Positions 16,925-25,561 of a DNA stretch of 40,668 bases are shown here, piece by piece. A program made the translations under genes and the position numbers. The stretch is from contig NZ_JAAKEL010000025.1 in assembly GCF_011039205.1 (NCBI RefSeq), positions 1 to 40,668 of the forward strand, written 5' to 3'. Every line of letters starts with the position of its first letter. Positions within the stretch are counted from its first letter, which is position 1. Under the pieces are notes generated by a model that was given only the letters and a program-made list of their open reading frames with translations, had not been told where the DNA came from and made no database searches. Source of the stretch: Dysgonomonas sp. ZJ279. Lineage in GTDB: Bacteria; Bacteroidota; Bacteroidia; Bacteroidales; Dysgonomonadaceae.

Positions 16925-17635
16925 ATGGACAACAAATCTACGATAGAAGACATAAGGAAGAGGTTCGACAAAGATGTTGAGAGATTCTCCAATCTCGAAA
17001 CCGGGCAAGTTTCGACTATTGATGCAAATATTTCACTCGAATTAATTACAGAATCGGCAAAAAGGCTAAGGCCTCAGGCCGAAAATCTTTTAGATGTCGG
17101 GTGTGGTGCCGGAAACTACACACTAAAGATGCTTTCTAAATTGCCCGATCTAAATTGTACACTTTTAGATTTAAGTCTGCCTATGTTGGAAAAGGCACAA
17201 GAAAGAGTTTCGGCTGAAACAAAAGGTACTGTTGAAATCGTTCAGGGTGACCTTCGTAAAGTTGAATTGCCTGTCAAACACTATGATATTATTCTTGCAG
17301 GAGCAGTTTTGCATCATCTTAGGGACGAATCGGATTGGCTTTTTACGTTTTCGAAACTACACCGTTTGTTGAAACCGGGAGGATGTTTGATGATCTCTGA
17401 TCTTATAGTTCAGGATTCTGATGTTTTGACAGCTTATATATGGGAAAAATATAGTGATTACTTAATCGAAGTTGCCGGAGAGGAATACAAGAATAAAGTT
17501 TTAGAATATATCGAGATAGAGGATTCGCCTCGCTCTTTGAATTTCCAACTTGATCTGATGAAGAATACAGGCTTTAGGAAAGTTGAGGTTTTACATAAGA
17601 ATCTTTGTTTTGCTGCGTATGGTGGTATAAAATAA
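16925..17635 (+). CDS. Class I SAM-dependent methyltransferase
   Basis: This is a 236-residue cytoplasmic methyltransferase. Motif I LLDVGCGAGNYT (55-66) binds S-adenosylmethionine. A motif II acidic residue follows in LLDLSLPMLEKA. GDLRKVELP and the post-motif AGAVLHHLRDE are typical of the Methyltransf_12/25 group. The frame opens at a TTG at 16916, inside a promoter-like box, so ATG 16925 is chosen. It stands alone between the LysR gene and a convergent glycosidase operon. The substrate is unknown, since neither the C-terminal half nor the neighbours point to one. Confidence 0.85.
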   Translation: MDNKSTIEDIRKRFDKDVERFSNLETGQVSTIDANISLELITESAKRLRPQAENLLDVGCGAGNYTLKMLSKLPDLNCTLLDLSLPMLEKAQERVSAETKGTVEIVQGDLRKVELPVKHYDIILAGAVLHHLRDESDWLFTFSKLHRLLKPGGCLMISDLIVQDSDVLTAYIWEKYSDYLIEVAGEEYKNKVLEYIEIEDSPRSLNFQLDLMKNTGFRKVEVLHKNLCFAAYGGIK

Positions 17636-17662
17636 TAGAACGGGAATTTGCAATATTATAAA

Positions 17663-17690
17663 AAAAGGAGGTAATTAATTACCTCCTTTT
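17663..17690. terminator. Bidirectional terminator
   Basis: A perfect 14+14 palindrome (AAAAGGAGGTAATT and its complement) lies between the rightward methyltransferase gene (ends 17635) and the leftward GH95 gene (ends 17710). It has T-runs after it on the plus strand (TTTTCCTTTTTTG) and on the minus strand. Confidence 0.85.
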
Positions 17691-17709
17691 CCTTTTTTGT
17701 TATGCCGAT

Positions 17710-20133
17710 TTAAATAAATTGAATTCTTACAATCTCATCCTTTTCTACAGGAATTACTATAAATTCATCGTTGGTATTTACCAATTCTGTTTTCCCTTTT
17801 TTTGTTATTTCAGTTTTGGAGATGCCAGCAGGTATTTTTATTTTAAATTCACTTTTCGAATGAGCTTTTATATTCATTTTGTTTGGTTTTGAATCAGTCC
17901 AATCCAGATCGATCTCTCCATTTCCGCGCACACATAATCCTGAGAAATTTCCATCTTTCCAACCTTTTGGTAAAGCCGGTAGTAGCTCAATATAACCCTG
18001 ATGGCTTTGCACAAGCATCTCTGCAATACCTGCTGTACCACCAAAATTTCCATCGATCTGGAAGGGTGGGTGGGCACAAAACAGATTATCATACGTTCCA
18101 CTTGAACTATTCATCGATATTGAATTACTCTGAGTTGGACTCAATAGCTTTTGCAGAGAAACGAATGCTCTTTCGCCATTGCCCAACCGTGCCCAGAAAT
18201 TCATCCTCCATGCCAAAGACCACCCTGTGCCATCCTCGCCTCTGCCGTTTATAGTTGCTCGCGCAGCATTTTGAAGTTCGGGTGTAGATGAATTTATCTC
18301 ATCACCGGGATAGAGTCCCCAAAGATGCGAAATATGACGATGTTTAGGTTCTACTTCCTTATATTCTTCGAGCCACTCCAGTAATCGCCCGTCTTTTCCG
18401 ATTTGGTTAGGAGGGAGTAAAACAATTGCATCTTTCAGCTTTTTGCGAAGCTTCTCATCTTTGTTGAGCTCAGTGGAAGCCTCTATCGTCTTAGAAAATA
18501 AGTATCTCACTATCTGGTTATCCATAGTTGGGCCCATACATACATGCGCCTGCTGTCCGGTTGGCATTATGAAAGCATTTTCGGGAGAACTGGATGGTGC
18601 TGTTACGAGCCATCCATGAGAGGGTTCTTTGATCATTGTGCTGAGATAGAATTCAGCAGAGCCTTTGATGATTGGATATAATTTCTTCAAATACTCTTTG
18701 TCTTTTGTATATTCGTAATGATTCCAAAGCATTTGGCATAGCCATGCCGATCCCGAATTAAAAGAACCCCATGTATACTCTTCACCGGGAGATGTATATC
18801 CCCATATATTTGTAATAACATGTGCTACCCAACCGTCACCTGAGTAATAGGCTTTTGCTGTTTTTTCGCCGGAGGGCACAATGCTTTTCACCAAGTCGAA
18901 AAATGGTCCGTTTAAAGCCCCCAGATTAGTCACATTAAGAGGAAAGTGGTTCATTTGGATATTGATGTTCAAATGATAATCACCGTTCCATGGTGTATTT
19001 ATTTCGTTAGCCCATAGTCCTTGCAGATTAGGGGGTAAAAGCCCTGGTCTTGTGCTCGAAATCATGAGGTACCTGCCGTATTGAAAATAAAGAGAAATTA
19101 ATCCATTATCATTTGGACTGGTAGCAAATGCCTCTAATCGTTTATCGGTCGGCAGATCATATTTGTCTATACCCCCTATATTGATGTCTGCTCTACCGAA
19201 TAATGTCTGGAAGTTTTTAGTATGTTCTATCTTTTCTCTATTATAGTCTACTTTTTGGGCAATCTCTAACTTTTTCTGCGAAGATTCCAAATAGGACGGG
19301 TTTTTATAATCAGTAGCAATGGAAATATAGATTGTTGCTTCATCGGCATTTTCTACTTGCAACGATTTATCTTTCGCTATTACTCTGCCCCCTTTAGGTT
19401 TAATCTCAAGGCGGGTGATATATTTCATTCCATTTCCATCGATACCATTGTTTAGCTGTCCCGACATTTGTAATTGATTGTCTTCAGTCTTTACTGCGAA
19501 ATTTTCGGGGCGGTCGAGAGATGCCGAGAAATTAATTTTATTTTTGCCGTTAGCCGTATAATGTATAATAATTACATCATTATCGAAGCTGGCGAGATAT
19601 TCGCGGGTATATTTGGTATTATCAATCGAGAATTCTGTTTTGGCAATCGCATCATCCAATACCAAATCTCTATAATAGTTTTGCACTTGTATTTTAGATG
19701 AATCAATTCCGTAATTATAGTCGATCAACAAATCTCCCACTAACTGAAAAGAGCCATAAGGAACATTAGCCCCATTGCCCAAGCCCGATCCTTTTCCAAG
19801 ACAAATAAAGTTTTTGCCCATCACTTCTTGCGCTGATATATTTTTGCCTTCCAATAGTAGCTTTTGTATTGTAGGCAGATGTTTAAACGCCTCCGGATTA
19901 TCAGCATTCTGAGGGCTGCCCGACCATAAGGTGATATCGTTCAATACAATCTTTTCGTGCGAAACACCTCCATCAGGCATTGCACCTAAGCGACCATTGC
20001 CTAATGGTACACATGCTTCCCACCGTGATGCCGGCTTGTCGTACCATAGTTTGTATGGCTTCTCTTTGGCCGTTGCAGATAAACAAAAACACGATAGAAT
20101 GAAGCAGGTTAGTATATTTGAGTATATTTTCAT
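17710..20133 (-). CDS. Glycoside hydrolase family 95 (alpha-L-fucosidase / alpha-L-galactosidase)
   Basis: This 807-residue exported enzyme has a signal peptide of about 22 residues (ends SATAKE), an N-terminal GH95 beta-domain starting KLWYDKPASRWEACVPLGNG and an (alpha/alpha)6 catalytic barrel. The catalytic set known from Bifidobacterium AfcA is recognisable: Asn389 and Asn391 in NINIQMNH, Glu518 in SSSPENAF and Asp694 in FQIDGNFGG. The family inverts alpha-1,2-linked L-fucose, or in some members L-galactose, on galactose. It is 26 bp downstream of a GH2 beta-galactosidase gene on the same strand, so the two would strip Fuc-Gal caps in sequence. Fucosylated xyloglucan side chains or host H-antigen-like glycans are candidate substrates. 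No SusC/SusD pair adjoins. Confidence 0.94.
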   Translation of the reverse strand: MKIYSNILTCFILSCFCLSATAKEKPYKLWYDKPASRWEACVPLGNGRLGAMPDGGVSHEKIVLNDITLWSGSPQNADNPEAFKHLPTIQKLLLEGKNISAQEVMGKNFICLGKGSGLGNGANVPYGSFQLVGDLLIDYNYGIDSSKIQVQNYYRDLVLDDAIAKTEFSIDNTKYTREYLASFDNDVIIIHYTANGKNKINFSASLDRPENFAVKTEDNQLQMSGQLNNGIDGNGMKYITRLEIKPKGGRVIAKDKSLQVENADEATIYISIATDYKNPSYLESSQKKLEIAQKVDYNREKIEHTKNFQTLFGRADINIGGIDKYDLPTDKRLEAFATSPNDNGLISLYFQYGRYLMISSTRPGLLPPNLQGLWANEINTPWNGDYHLNINIQMNHFPLNVTNLGALNGPFFDLVKSIVPSGEKTAKAYYSGDGWVAHVITNIWGYTSPGEEYTWGSFNSGSAWLCQMLWNHYEYTKDKEYLKKLYPIIKGSAEFYLSTMIKEPSHGWLVTAPSSSPENAFIMPTGQQAHVCMGPTMDNQIVRYLFSKTIEASTELNKDEKLRKKLKDAIVLLPPNQIGKDGRLLEWLEEYKEVEPKHRHISHLWGLYPGDEINSSTPELQNAARATINGRGEDGTGWSLAWRMNFWARLGNGERAFVSLQKLLSPTQSNSISMNSSSGTYDNLFCAHPPFQIDGNFGGTAGIAEMLVQSHQGYIELLPALPKGWKDGNFSGLCVRGNGEIDLDWTDSKPNKMNIKAHSKSEFKIKIPAGISKTEITKKGKTELVNTNDEFIVIPVEKDEIVRIQFI

Positions 20134-20159
20134 TACGATATATTTTATAGTTATAAGCT

Positions 20160-22979
20160 TTAATCAGAAACAGTCACCATACCACCAAGACCGACTTTAT
20201 CTCCTTTCGAGGCTTCAATAATAATATTTAAAGTCTGTTTTTGCGATTTTGGTTTAAAAGGTATATTTAGATCTTTACTTTCATCCTCGTTTTTTGTAGC
20301 GATCAATTCACTATCGAGCCAGATTTGCGCTTTACCTGTTAGCTTTTTAATTACAATATTTCCTTCTTTACCCTGTTGATTTGAATAAGGAATGAAATTT
20401 GTACGATACATTATGTACCCATTATCTTTCATCTCGGTAAGTTGGCCGGGTCTGATTGCCTCCCAACTATTCATGTCATTATCTGCTATTTCAATGGTTG
20501 CATCGGGTTTAGATAGAAATACCGGTGAGGCTAACCACTTGTCAAGAACTAAATCAGGAAATACTGTTGCAACAGATGGTATCTGCTCCGATTTATTCAC
20601 TTTTATCTTTATAGTAAAGGGTTTTACATTCGAGAATTTTGCTGTTAAGATTATTTCTCCCGAAGAATTTTCATCACTTTGTATAATGACTTGTGCCAAG
20701 CCATTGAATAAACTCCGTTTTGTACCTTTCTCGGATTCATGAGAATTCGGGTTTCCGTTTCCTAATCCGATAATTCTTCCTGGTCCACTTATTTCGAACT
20801 CAATTGGAATATTAGCTGTCGGCACATGTCTGCCTTTTGTATCTAATACCTCTACTGTAATAGGCATTGCGTCACGACCATCTCCATTTAGGGCGCTTCT
20901 ATCTGCTATTAAATTTAATTGCGAGGGATTTCCTGTTGTTTCCACTTTGGTCCTCGATACTTCTTTTCCTTGCTTATATCCGATAGCCTCGAGTTTTCCT
21001 CCTGCATAGGGAACCAGCCATGTATTCATCTCATATTTGTCAGCGATCTGTTCTCCGATCGTTTTTCCGTTCAGTAAGAGTTTCACTTTGTCGGCATTGC
21101 TTAATACCATGACTTTAATTTCTTTACCAATACTGTCGACAGGCCAGTTCCAATGAGGTACTAAATGAATAATAGGGCGGTCTTGTATCCATTGTGCCTG
21201 ATGCAGGTAAAATGCCATTTTAGGAAAACCGCACAAATCCATAATTCCAAAATTAGAACTTGCAGTGGGCCAAGTATAAGGAGTTGGTTCTCCCCTGTAA
21301 TCGAATCCTGTCCAAATAAAACATCCTGCCAGCCAAGGGCGTTCATTTATATCTTTCCAGCTTTTTCGATGTGTTGTTCCCCAACTAGGATGTTGGGTAT
21401 CGTACGAATCAAGAAGGCGTTTGTCGGCATCAGTAACATATTCGCCGCGTACCATCGTACCGGATACATCTTCCGAACTTGTAAGGCACATATCCGGGTT
21501 TGCTTTTCGGAAGTCATCGTATGCCCATTCCTGATAGTTGAATCCTACAACATCGACTGCCTGAGATACATTGATAGGAGCAAAAAGTCCGCCATTCATT
21601 GCAGCCGTCACAGGGCGTGTATTATCGAGTTTTTTCACTTCTGCAGTCATTTTACGAACCATTTCGTAGCCGACCTCTGTTCCTTGCATCGGTTCTTCGT
21701 TGAACACAGACCACATTATCACACTTGGGTGATTGCGATCTCTGCGAATTAGCCATTGTAGCTGTGAAATATATTCGGGTGAAGAGTTGAAGAGGCGGTT
21801 TTCGTCCATTACCATTATGCCTATGCTATCGCAAGCTTCCAAAAATTCTCTGGCAGGAGGATTGTGCGCACATCGATAGGCGTTTACACCCATCTCTTTA
21901 AGTTTGCGCAAACGAAATTCCCATATCGATGAAGGAACAGCCACACCAACTCCGGCATGATCCTGATGATTACATACACCTTTAATCTTCATCGGTTTAT
22001 CGTTGAGATAGAAACCGGTGTCTTTGTCAAATCGCATGGTACGAAATCCACAAGAGGTAATTGTCTCATCTATAACTATTCCGTTTTGTTTTACTTTGGC
22101 ATACACTTTATACAAAGTAGGTTCATCTGTCGACCATAACATCGGATTAGAAACAGGAAGGTTCAATTTGGCTATAGCCTGACCGAAAACTTCTACTTGG
22201 GTCGTAGTTTGATTTTTGCAAATAAGGTTCCCTTTTTTATCAAGTAAACCAACTTCAACTTCTATCTCCGAATCTTCTTTTCCTGAATTTGCTAATGTTA
22301 TTTCCGTCGGTATTTCCCAGGTTCCATCAGCTTTTTTTATTGGATTAGCATATAGCCCATCAGTAATTATGTGAACCGGAGATCTTTTAACCAGCCATGT
22401 GTGGCGATAAATGCCTGCTCCCTCATACCACCATCCTTCTTGTGCTTCTGCATCGACTCGTATTGCAATATTATTTATTTCATCCCCATATTTTATCAAT
22501 GGGGTTATATCAACATAAAAAGAAGTATAGCCACACCAGTTACGATGTATAACAGTGCCATTTACCCATACGGTACAATGAGTTGCGATACCGTCAAATT
22601 GGAGTTCTATATTTTTACCCCTATCGGAAGTATCTACTTTGAAATATCGGCGATACCATCCGAATCCACGTTTTCTATATCCTTGTGATAAGTTTTCTGT
22701 AGAGTCGAAGGGCATTTCTACTGCCCAATCATGCGGAAGATTTAATGTTCTCCACTCTTTATCATCGAAAGTGGGAGATGCTGCGCCCGATGCTCTTGCG
22801 GCTTTTGCATTATTGTAACTATTGTTATGCCCCTTAATAACGGGGAAAGGTATATCACCCAAATGAAATTTCCAGCCATTATCTAGTGAAAGGCGTTCTG
22901 CTTTTGTACTTGAAGGTTGTTGGCTATAGCTGTTTATCATACAGCTAAGGAAGAGAACGAGTAATGTAATTTTTTTCAT
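20160..22979 (-). CDS. Glycoside hydrolase family 2 beta-galactosidase with DUF4982
   Basis: This 939-residue exported enzyme has a signal peptide of about 19 residues (ends SYSQ), a sugar-binding jelly-roll (about 30-205), an Ig-like domain (205-305) and a TIM barrel (305-615). The acid/base is Glu428 in FNEEP. The nucleophile candidate is Glu503 in LTSSEDVSG; the 75-residue gap matches LacZ. A DUF4982 segment (about 625-700) and a GH2 C-terminal Ig-like domain (about 705-800, RDAMPITVEVLD and GLGNGNP) follow. A last beta-sandwich-like segment (815-939) resembles a carbohydrate-binding fold. It is first gene of the GH2-GH95 operon. Substrate specificity within GH2 cannot be fixed, but beta-galactosidase fits the motifs and the fucosidase partner. 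Confidence 0.93.
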   Translation of the reverse strand: MKKITLLVLFLSCMINSYSQQPSSTKAERLSLDNGWKFHLGDIPFPVIKGHNNSYNNAKAARASGAASPTFDDKEWRTLNLPHDWAVEMPFDSTENLSQGYRKRGFGWYRRYFKVDTSDRGKNIELQFDGIATHCTVWVNGTVIHRNWCGYTSFYVDITPLIKYGDEINNIAIRVDAEAQEGWWYEGAGIYRHTWLVKRSPVHIITDGLYANPIKKADGTWEIPTEITLANSGKEDSEIEVEVGLLDKKGNLICKNQTTTQVEVFGQAIAKLNLPVSNPMLWSTDEPTLYKVYAKVKQNGIVIDETITSCGFRTMRFDKDTGFYLNDKPMKIKGVCNHQDHAGVGVAVPSSIWEFRLRKLKEMGVNAYRCAHNPPAREFLEACDSIGIMVMDENRLFNSSPEYISQLQWLIRRDRNHPSVIMWSVFNEEPMQGTEVGYEMVRKMTAEVKKLDNTRPVTAAMNGGLFAPINVSQAVDVVGFNYQEWAYDDFRKANPDMCLTSSEDVSGTMVRGEYVTDADKRLLDSYDTQHPSWGTTHRKSWKDINERPWLAGCFIWTGFDYRGEPTPYTWPTASSNFGIMDLCGFPKMAFYLHQAQWIQDRPIIHLVPHWNWPVDSIGKEIKVMVLSNADKVKLLLNGKTIGEQIADKYEMNTWLVPYAGGKLEAIGYKQGKEVSRTKVETTGNPSQLNLIADRSALNGDGRDAMPITVEVLDTKGRHVPTANIPIEFEISGPGRIIGLGNGNPNSHESEKGTKRSLFNGLAQVIIQSDENSSGEIILTAKFSNVKPFTIKIKVNKSEQIPSVATVFPDLVLDKWLASPVFLSKPDATIEIADNDMNSWEAIRPGQLTEMKDNGYIMYRTNFIPYSNQQGKEGNIVIKKLTGKAQIWLDSELIATKNEDESKDLNIPFKPKSQKQTLNIIIEASKGDKVGLGGMVTVSD

Positions 22980-22995
22980 GCAACTTATTTGAATT

Positions 22996-23017
22996 ATTGG
23001 GTCTATCGAAGACCAAT
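22996..23017 (-). promoter_or_regulatory. Small hairpin in the GH2 5' leader
   Basis: An 8-bp stem with one bulged base (ATTGG-TCT / AGACCAAT) and an ATCGA loop lies 17 bp upstream of the GH2 ATG. It might affect translation or be a half of an operator. No clear -7 box for the GH2 operon was found on the minus strand. Confidence 0.35.
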
Positions 23018-23101
23018 AGGCTTACTATTTATTATTTGAAGATTGATTTATTATCGAATCTATTTGAAAGACAATTGATTTTTCAAGGAATGGTTTTTTG
23101 A

Positions 23102-23118
23102 TTATCTGATTCAGATAA
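23102..23118. promoter_or_regulatory. Candidate operator, perfect palindrome TTATCTGATTCAGATAA
   Basis: The arms TTATCTGA and TCAGATAA flank a single T. It lies about midway in the divergent gap, 122 bp upstream of the GH2 start and 132 bp upstream of the P-type ATPase start. The form (8-1-8) is like a dimeric repressor or activator site. Which operon it serves is unclear; the ATPase already has its own palindrome at the promoter, so the glycosidase operon is the better guess. Confidence 0.45.
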
Positions 23119-23198
23119 AAGGTTAAACATTTATTTTCATGAGCTAGTCAGGTATTGATGTAAAGATAATATAATATTTTATTATCGGTACTTAATGT

Positions 23199-23215
23199 TT
23201 GCAACTAAGTTGCAA
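23199..23215 (+). promoter_or_regulatory. Operator-like palindrome TTGCAACTAAGTTGCAA at the metal ATPase promoter
   Basis: This is a perfect 8-1-8 inverted repeat 11 bp upstream of the TACCTTTG -7 box, so it covers the -33 region. Its 7-1-7 core is the layout of Fur/Zur-family sites, and a metal-responsive regulator is expected for this gene. The identity of the regulator is inference; none is encoded next to it. Confidence 0.65.
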
Positions 23216-23226
23216 ACTGTAATCCT

Positions 23227-23234
23227 TACCTTTG
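23227..23234 (+). promoter_or_regulatory. -7 promoter box for the P1B-ATPase
   Basis: TACCTTTG is an exact TAnnTTTG match, 16 bp before the ATG at 23251. It lies immediately downstream of the palindrome at 23199-23215. Confidence 0.65.
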
Positions 23235-23250
23235 TACTAATTAATTAAAT

Positions 23251-25185
23251 ATGAGAAAAATGATACATGCAGAAGAACAAGAATCAAACTGTTGCGGATG
23301 TAGTCAGAACGATGGTTCGGAACGAACATGGAGGATATATGCTCCTGCCGTGTTGAGCTTTATATTATTACTTATAGGTATTGCTTTTGATAATTATATA
23401 CAGAATAATTTCTTTACAGGTTATATCCGACTGATATGGTATCTCGTTGCCTATATTCCGGTTGGATTTCCCGTTATAAAAGAAGCTGTGAAAGCAATTA
23501 TGCAGAAGGACTTCTTTAATGAGTTTTCGTTGATGAGTATTGCTACCCTGGGGGCTTTCTCTATTGGCGAATATCCCGAGGGGGTTGCTGTAATGCTCTT
23601 TTATAGCATTGGTGAATTATTTCAGGAATCGGCAGTCAATAAAGCAAAGAACAATATCAAAGCATTATTGGATATTCGACCCGATTCAGCTTCTGTTTTG
23701 CGCGATGGTCGTTATAAAACTGTATCGCCCGAAAGTGTGGCTATTGGTGAAACGATTCAAGTAAAGGTCGGAGAAAAAGTGCCTTTGGACGGAGTTTTAT
23801 TGTCGGCTCAAAGTACCTTTAATACATCAGCCTTGACAGGCGAAAGTAGGCCTAAAACAATCAGAGAAGCGGAGAACGTTTTAGCGGGTATGGTAAATTT
23901 AGATAATGTAATTGAAGTAAAAGTTGGAAAAGAATATTCAGATAGCTCTTTAGCCAAAATTCTCGAAATGGTTCAGGATGCTACATCAAGAAAAGCCAAG
24001 ACAGAACTGCTGATAAGAAGATTCGCTAAAATATATACTCCGATTGTGTTTCTTTTAGCTTTGCTGATTACTATTGTACCTTACTTCTTAGTCGATGATT
24101 ATTCGTTTAAAGATTGGTTGTACCGTGCTTTGGTTTTTCTTGTTATTTCATGCCCTTGTGCCTTGGTCATTTCTATACCATTAGGATATTTTGGTGGGAT
24201 AGGAGCAGCGTCGCGAAACGGCATCTTGTTTAAAGGTGCAAACTATTTAGACCTTATGACAAAAGTGAATACAGTGGTGATGGACAAAACGGGCACACTC
24301 ACCAAAGGAGTGTTTAAAGTGCAGAATATAGTTTGTCTAGACTATGATGAACGAGCCTTTATGGGTATTGTTGCAGCTTTGGAAAGTCACTCTAATCATC
24401 CAATCGCAAAAGCCATTGGCGAATATAGAGGAAAATCAGAGAGAAAGCATGTAGTAGCAAATGTGAAAGAGATTTCCGGCTATGGACTTCAAGGGGAGGT
24501 AGATTCTAAAAATGTTTTAGCCGGCAATTCTAAATTGCTGCAAAAATACAATATCGATTATGATAGAAATATTGACACTCTTGTCGAAACGGTTGTAGTG
24601 ATTGCCATCGATAATAAATATAGCGGATATATTACTGTTGCCGATGAGGAGAAAGAAGATGCTGCTTTAGCTATCAGCGAGATGTATAAAAACGGTATTA
24701 AACAGACTGTGATTCTAAGCGGTGACAATATGTCTATAACACAACAGCTGGCCGAAAGGCTAGGCATCAAAGCAGCTTATGGCGATTTATTACCCGAGGA
24801 TAAAGTAGGGTATATTGAAAATCTGAAAGCAGATAAATCGAATGTTATAGCCTTTGTTGGTGATGGCATTAACGATGCTCCGTCTCTAGCGCTTAGCGAT
24901 ATAGGAATAGCTATGGGAGGTATGGGGAGCGATGCTGCTATCGAAGTAGCGGATGTCATCATTCAGACAGATCAACCTTCTAAGATTGTAACCGCGATAA
25001 AGATTGCAAAGTATACAAAGCAGATTGTTGTTCAGAATATTATTCTTGCTTTTGTGGTGAAAGCTTTGGTCTTAATACTTGGGGCGGGCGGACTTGCTAC
25101 AATGTGGGAAGCTGTGTTTGCAGATGTTGGCGTAGCACTGCTTGCTATATTAAATGCGGTACGAATTTTAAATAAGAAGTTTTAA
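23251..25185 (+). CDS. Heavy-metal P1B-type ATPase (Zn/Cd/Pb exporter type)
   Basis: This 644-residue inner-membrane efflux pump has a short N-terminal tail containing CCGC (Cys14, 15, 17) in place of a full HMA metal-binding domain, so it is shorter than E. coli ZntA (732). Visible P-type features are TGES (actuator, near 197), the SCPCALVISIP transport motif with Cys301 and Cys303, phosphorylation site DKTGTLTKG (Asp345), an HP locus (SNHPIAKAI) and GDGINDAP (537-544). CPC followed by ALVIS, with a Lys in the penultimate helix and Asp in FADVGVALL, fits subgroup P1B-2 (Zn2+, Cd2+, Pb2+) rather than copper. It is monocistronic, with a terminator at 25220. The palindrome at its promoter suggests metal-dependent control. 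Confidence 0.94.
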   Translation: MRKMIHAEEQESNCCGCSQNDGSERTWRIYAPAVLSFILLLIGIAFDNYIQNNFFTGYIRLIWYLVAYIPVGFPVIKEAVKAIMQKDFFNEFSLMSIATLGAFSIGEYPEGVAVMLFYSIGELFQESAVNKAKNNIKALLDIRPDSASVLRDGRYKTVSPESVAIGETIQVKVGEKVPLDGVLLSAQSTFNTSALTGESRPKTIREAENVLAGMVNLDNVIEVKVGKEYSDSSLAKILEMVQDATSRKAKTELLIRRFAKIYTPIVFLLALLITIVPYFLVDDYSFKDWLYRALVFLVISCPCALVISIPLGYFGGIGAASRNGILFKGANYLDLMTKVNTVVMDKTGTLTKGVFKVQNIVCLDYDERAFMGIVAALESHSNHPIAKAIGEYRGKSERKHVVANVKEISGYGLQGEVDSKNVLAGNSKLLQKYNIDYDRNIDTLVETVVVIAIDNKYSGYITVADEEKEDAALAISEMYKNGIKQTVILSGDNMSITQQLAERLGIKAAYGDLLPEDKVGYIENLKADKSNVIAFVGDGINDAPSLALSDIGIAMGGMGSDAAIEVADVIIQTDQPSKIVTAIKIAKYTKQIVVQNIILAFVVKALVLILGAGGLATMWEAVFADVGVALLAILNAVRILNKKF

Positions 25186-25219
25186 GTTTCCTAGTTTTAT
25201 ATATGGCGTTTATGTGAAT

Positions 25220-25259
25220 AAAAAGGGCTTGGTTCTTAATGGGAGAATCAGGCCTTTTT
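25220..25259 (+). terminator. Intrinsic terminator of the P1B-ATPase gene
   Basis: A long stem pairs AAAAAGGGCTTGGTTCT with AGAATCAGGCCTTTTT, with G-U pairs and one bulged G. The loop is TAATGGG and the 3' arm ends in a T-run. It lies 34 bp after the stop. Confidence 0.85.
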
Positions 25260-25285
25260 ATCATAATACCTTACTTATGGGATAA

Positions 25286-25307
25286 AAATACCATGGATAT
25301 GGTATTT
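25286..25307 (+). promoter_or_regulatory. Operator-like palindrome overlapping the -33 region of the sORF operon
   Basis: Perfect 9-bp arms AAATACCAT and ATGGTATTT flank GGAT. The right arm ends 20 bp before the TAACTTTG -7 box, so a protein bound here would cover the -33 element (TTTC at 25305-25308, spacer 19). This is the position of a repressor site. The cognate regulator is not in the window. Confidence 0.6.
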
Positions 25308-25327
25308 CTCATGCTTTTAAAGATCAA

Positions 25328-25335
25328 TAACTTTG
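25328..25335 (+). promoter_or_regulatory. -7 promoter box for the leader-ORF operon
   Basis: TAACTTTG matches TAnnTTTG. Transcription would begin near 25341, about 38 nt before the small ORF's first ATG (25379) and nearly 400 nt before the first large gene. This leaves a long leader. Confidence 0.65.
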
Positions 25336-25378
25336 TACAACAAAAATAAACAGTTGGCAGAATTAATCTAAAAGAAAA

Positions 25379-25561
25379 ATGTTTATGAAAATCCTATTCA
25401 AAACTCCCGAACGATTGCGGCCTTCTTCTCAGAAGATATTTGCCGCTTTTAAGAGACGCGAAGTTTCCAGTTCTACTATTCCTTCCACAACTACTCCTTC
25501 CCCTTTCTGTACTATCCTTTCTCCCTTTTCTATGCGAATGTGCTGCTGTCGCATGTACTAA
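25379..25561 (+). CDS. Candidate cysteine-sensing leader peptide ORF ending MRMCCCRMY
   Basis: This small ORF encodes 60 residues from ATG 25379 (58 from ATG 25385; an ATG at 25532 would give only the 9-residue tail). Its end has three consecutive Cys codons (TGC TGC TGT, 25541-25549), then Arg-Met-Tyr-stop. The codons before them, 25471-25531, contain 24 C and only 1 G in 61 nt, a C-rich, G-poor tract like Rho-utilisation sites. ATGCGA (25532-25537) and TCGCAT (25549-25554) form a small hairpin with the first two Cys codons and most of the third in its loop. The ORF follows a good promoter box and precedes the binding-protein/SusCD operon by 174 bp. The peptide has no recognised domain. A regulatory uORF is proposed; translation is unproven. 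Confidence 0.55.
   Translation: MFMKILFKTPERLRPSSQKIFAAFKRREVSSSTIPSTTTPSPFCTILSPFSMRMCCCRMY

Noticed and set aside
17883-18254. 123-residue open frame antisense to the GH95 gene
   Set aside because: It is a shadow of the conserved GH95 C-terminal half, without signal, motif or start context.
21165-21752. 195-residue open frame antisense to the GH2 gene
   Set aside because: It overlaps the catalytic barrel of the GH2 enzyme, where sequence is constrained by that protein; composition is Cys/His/Ile-rich shadow.
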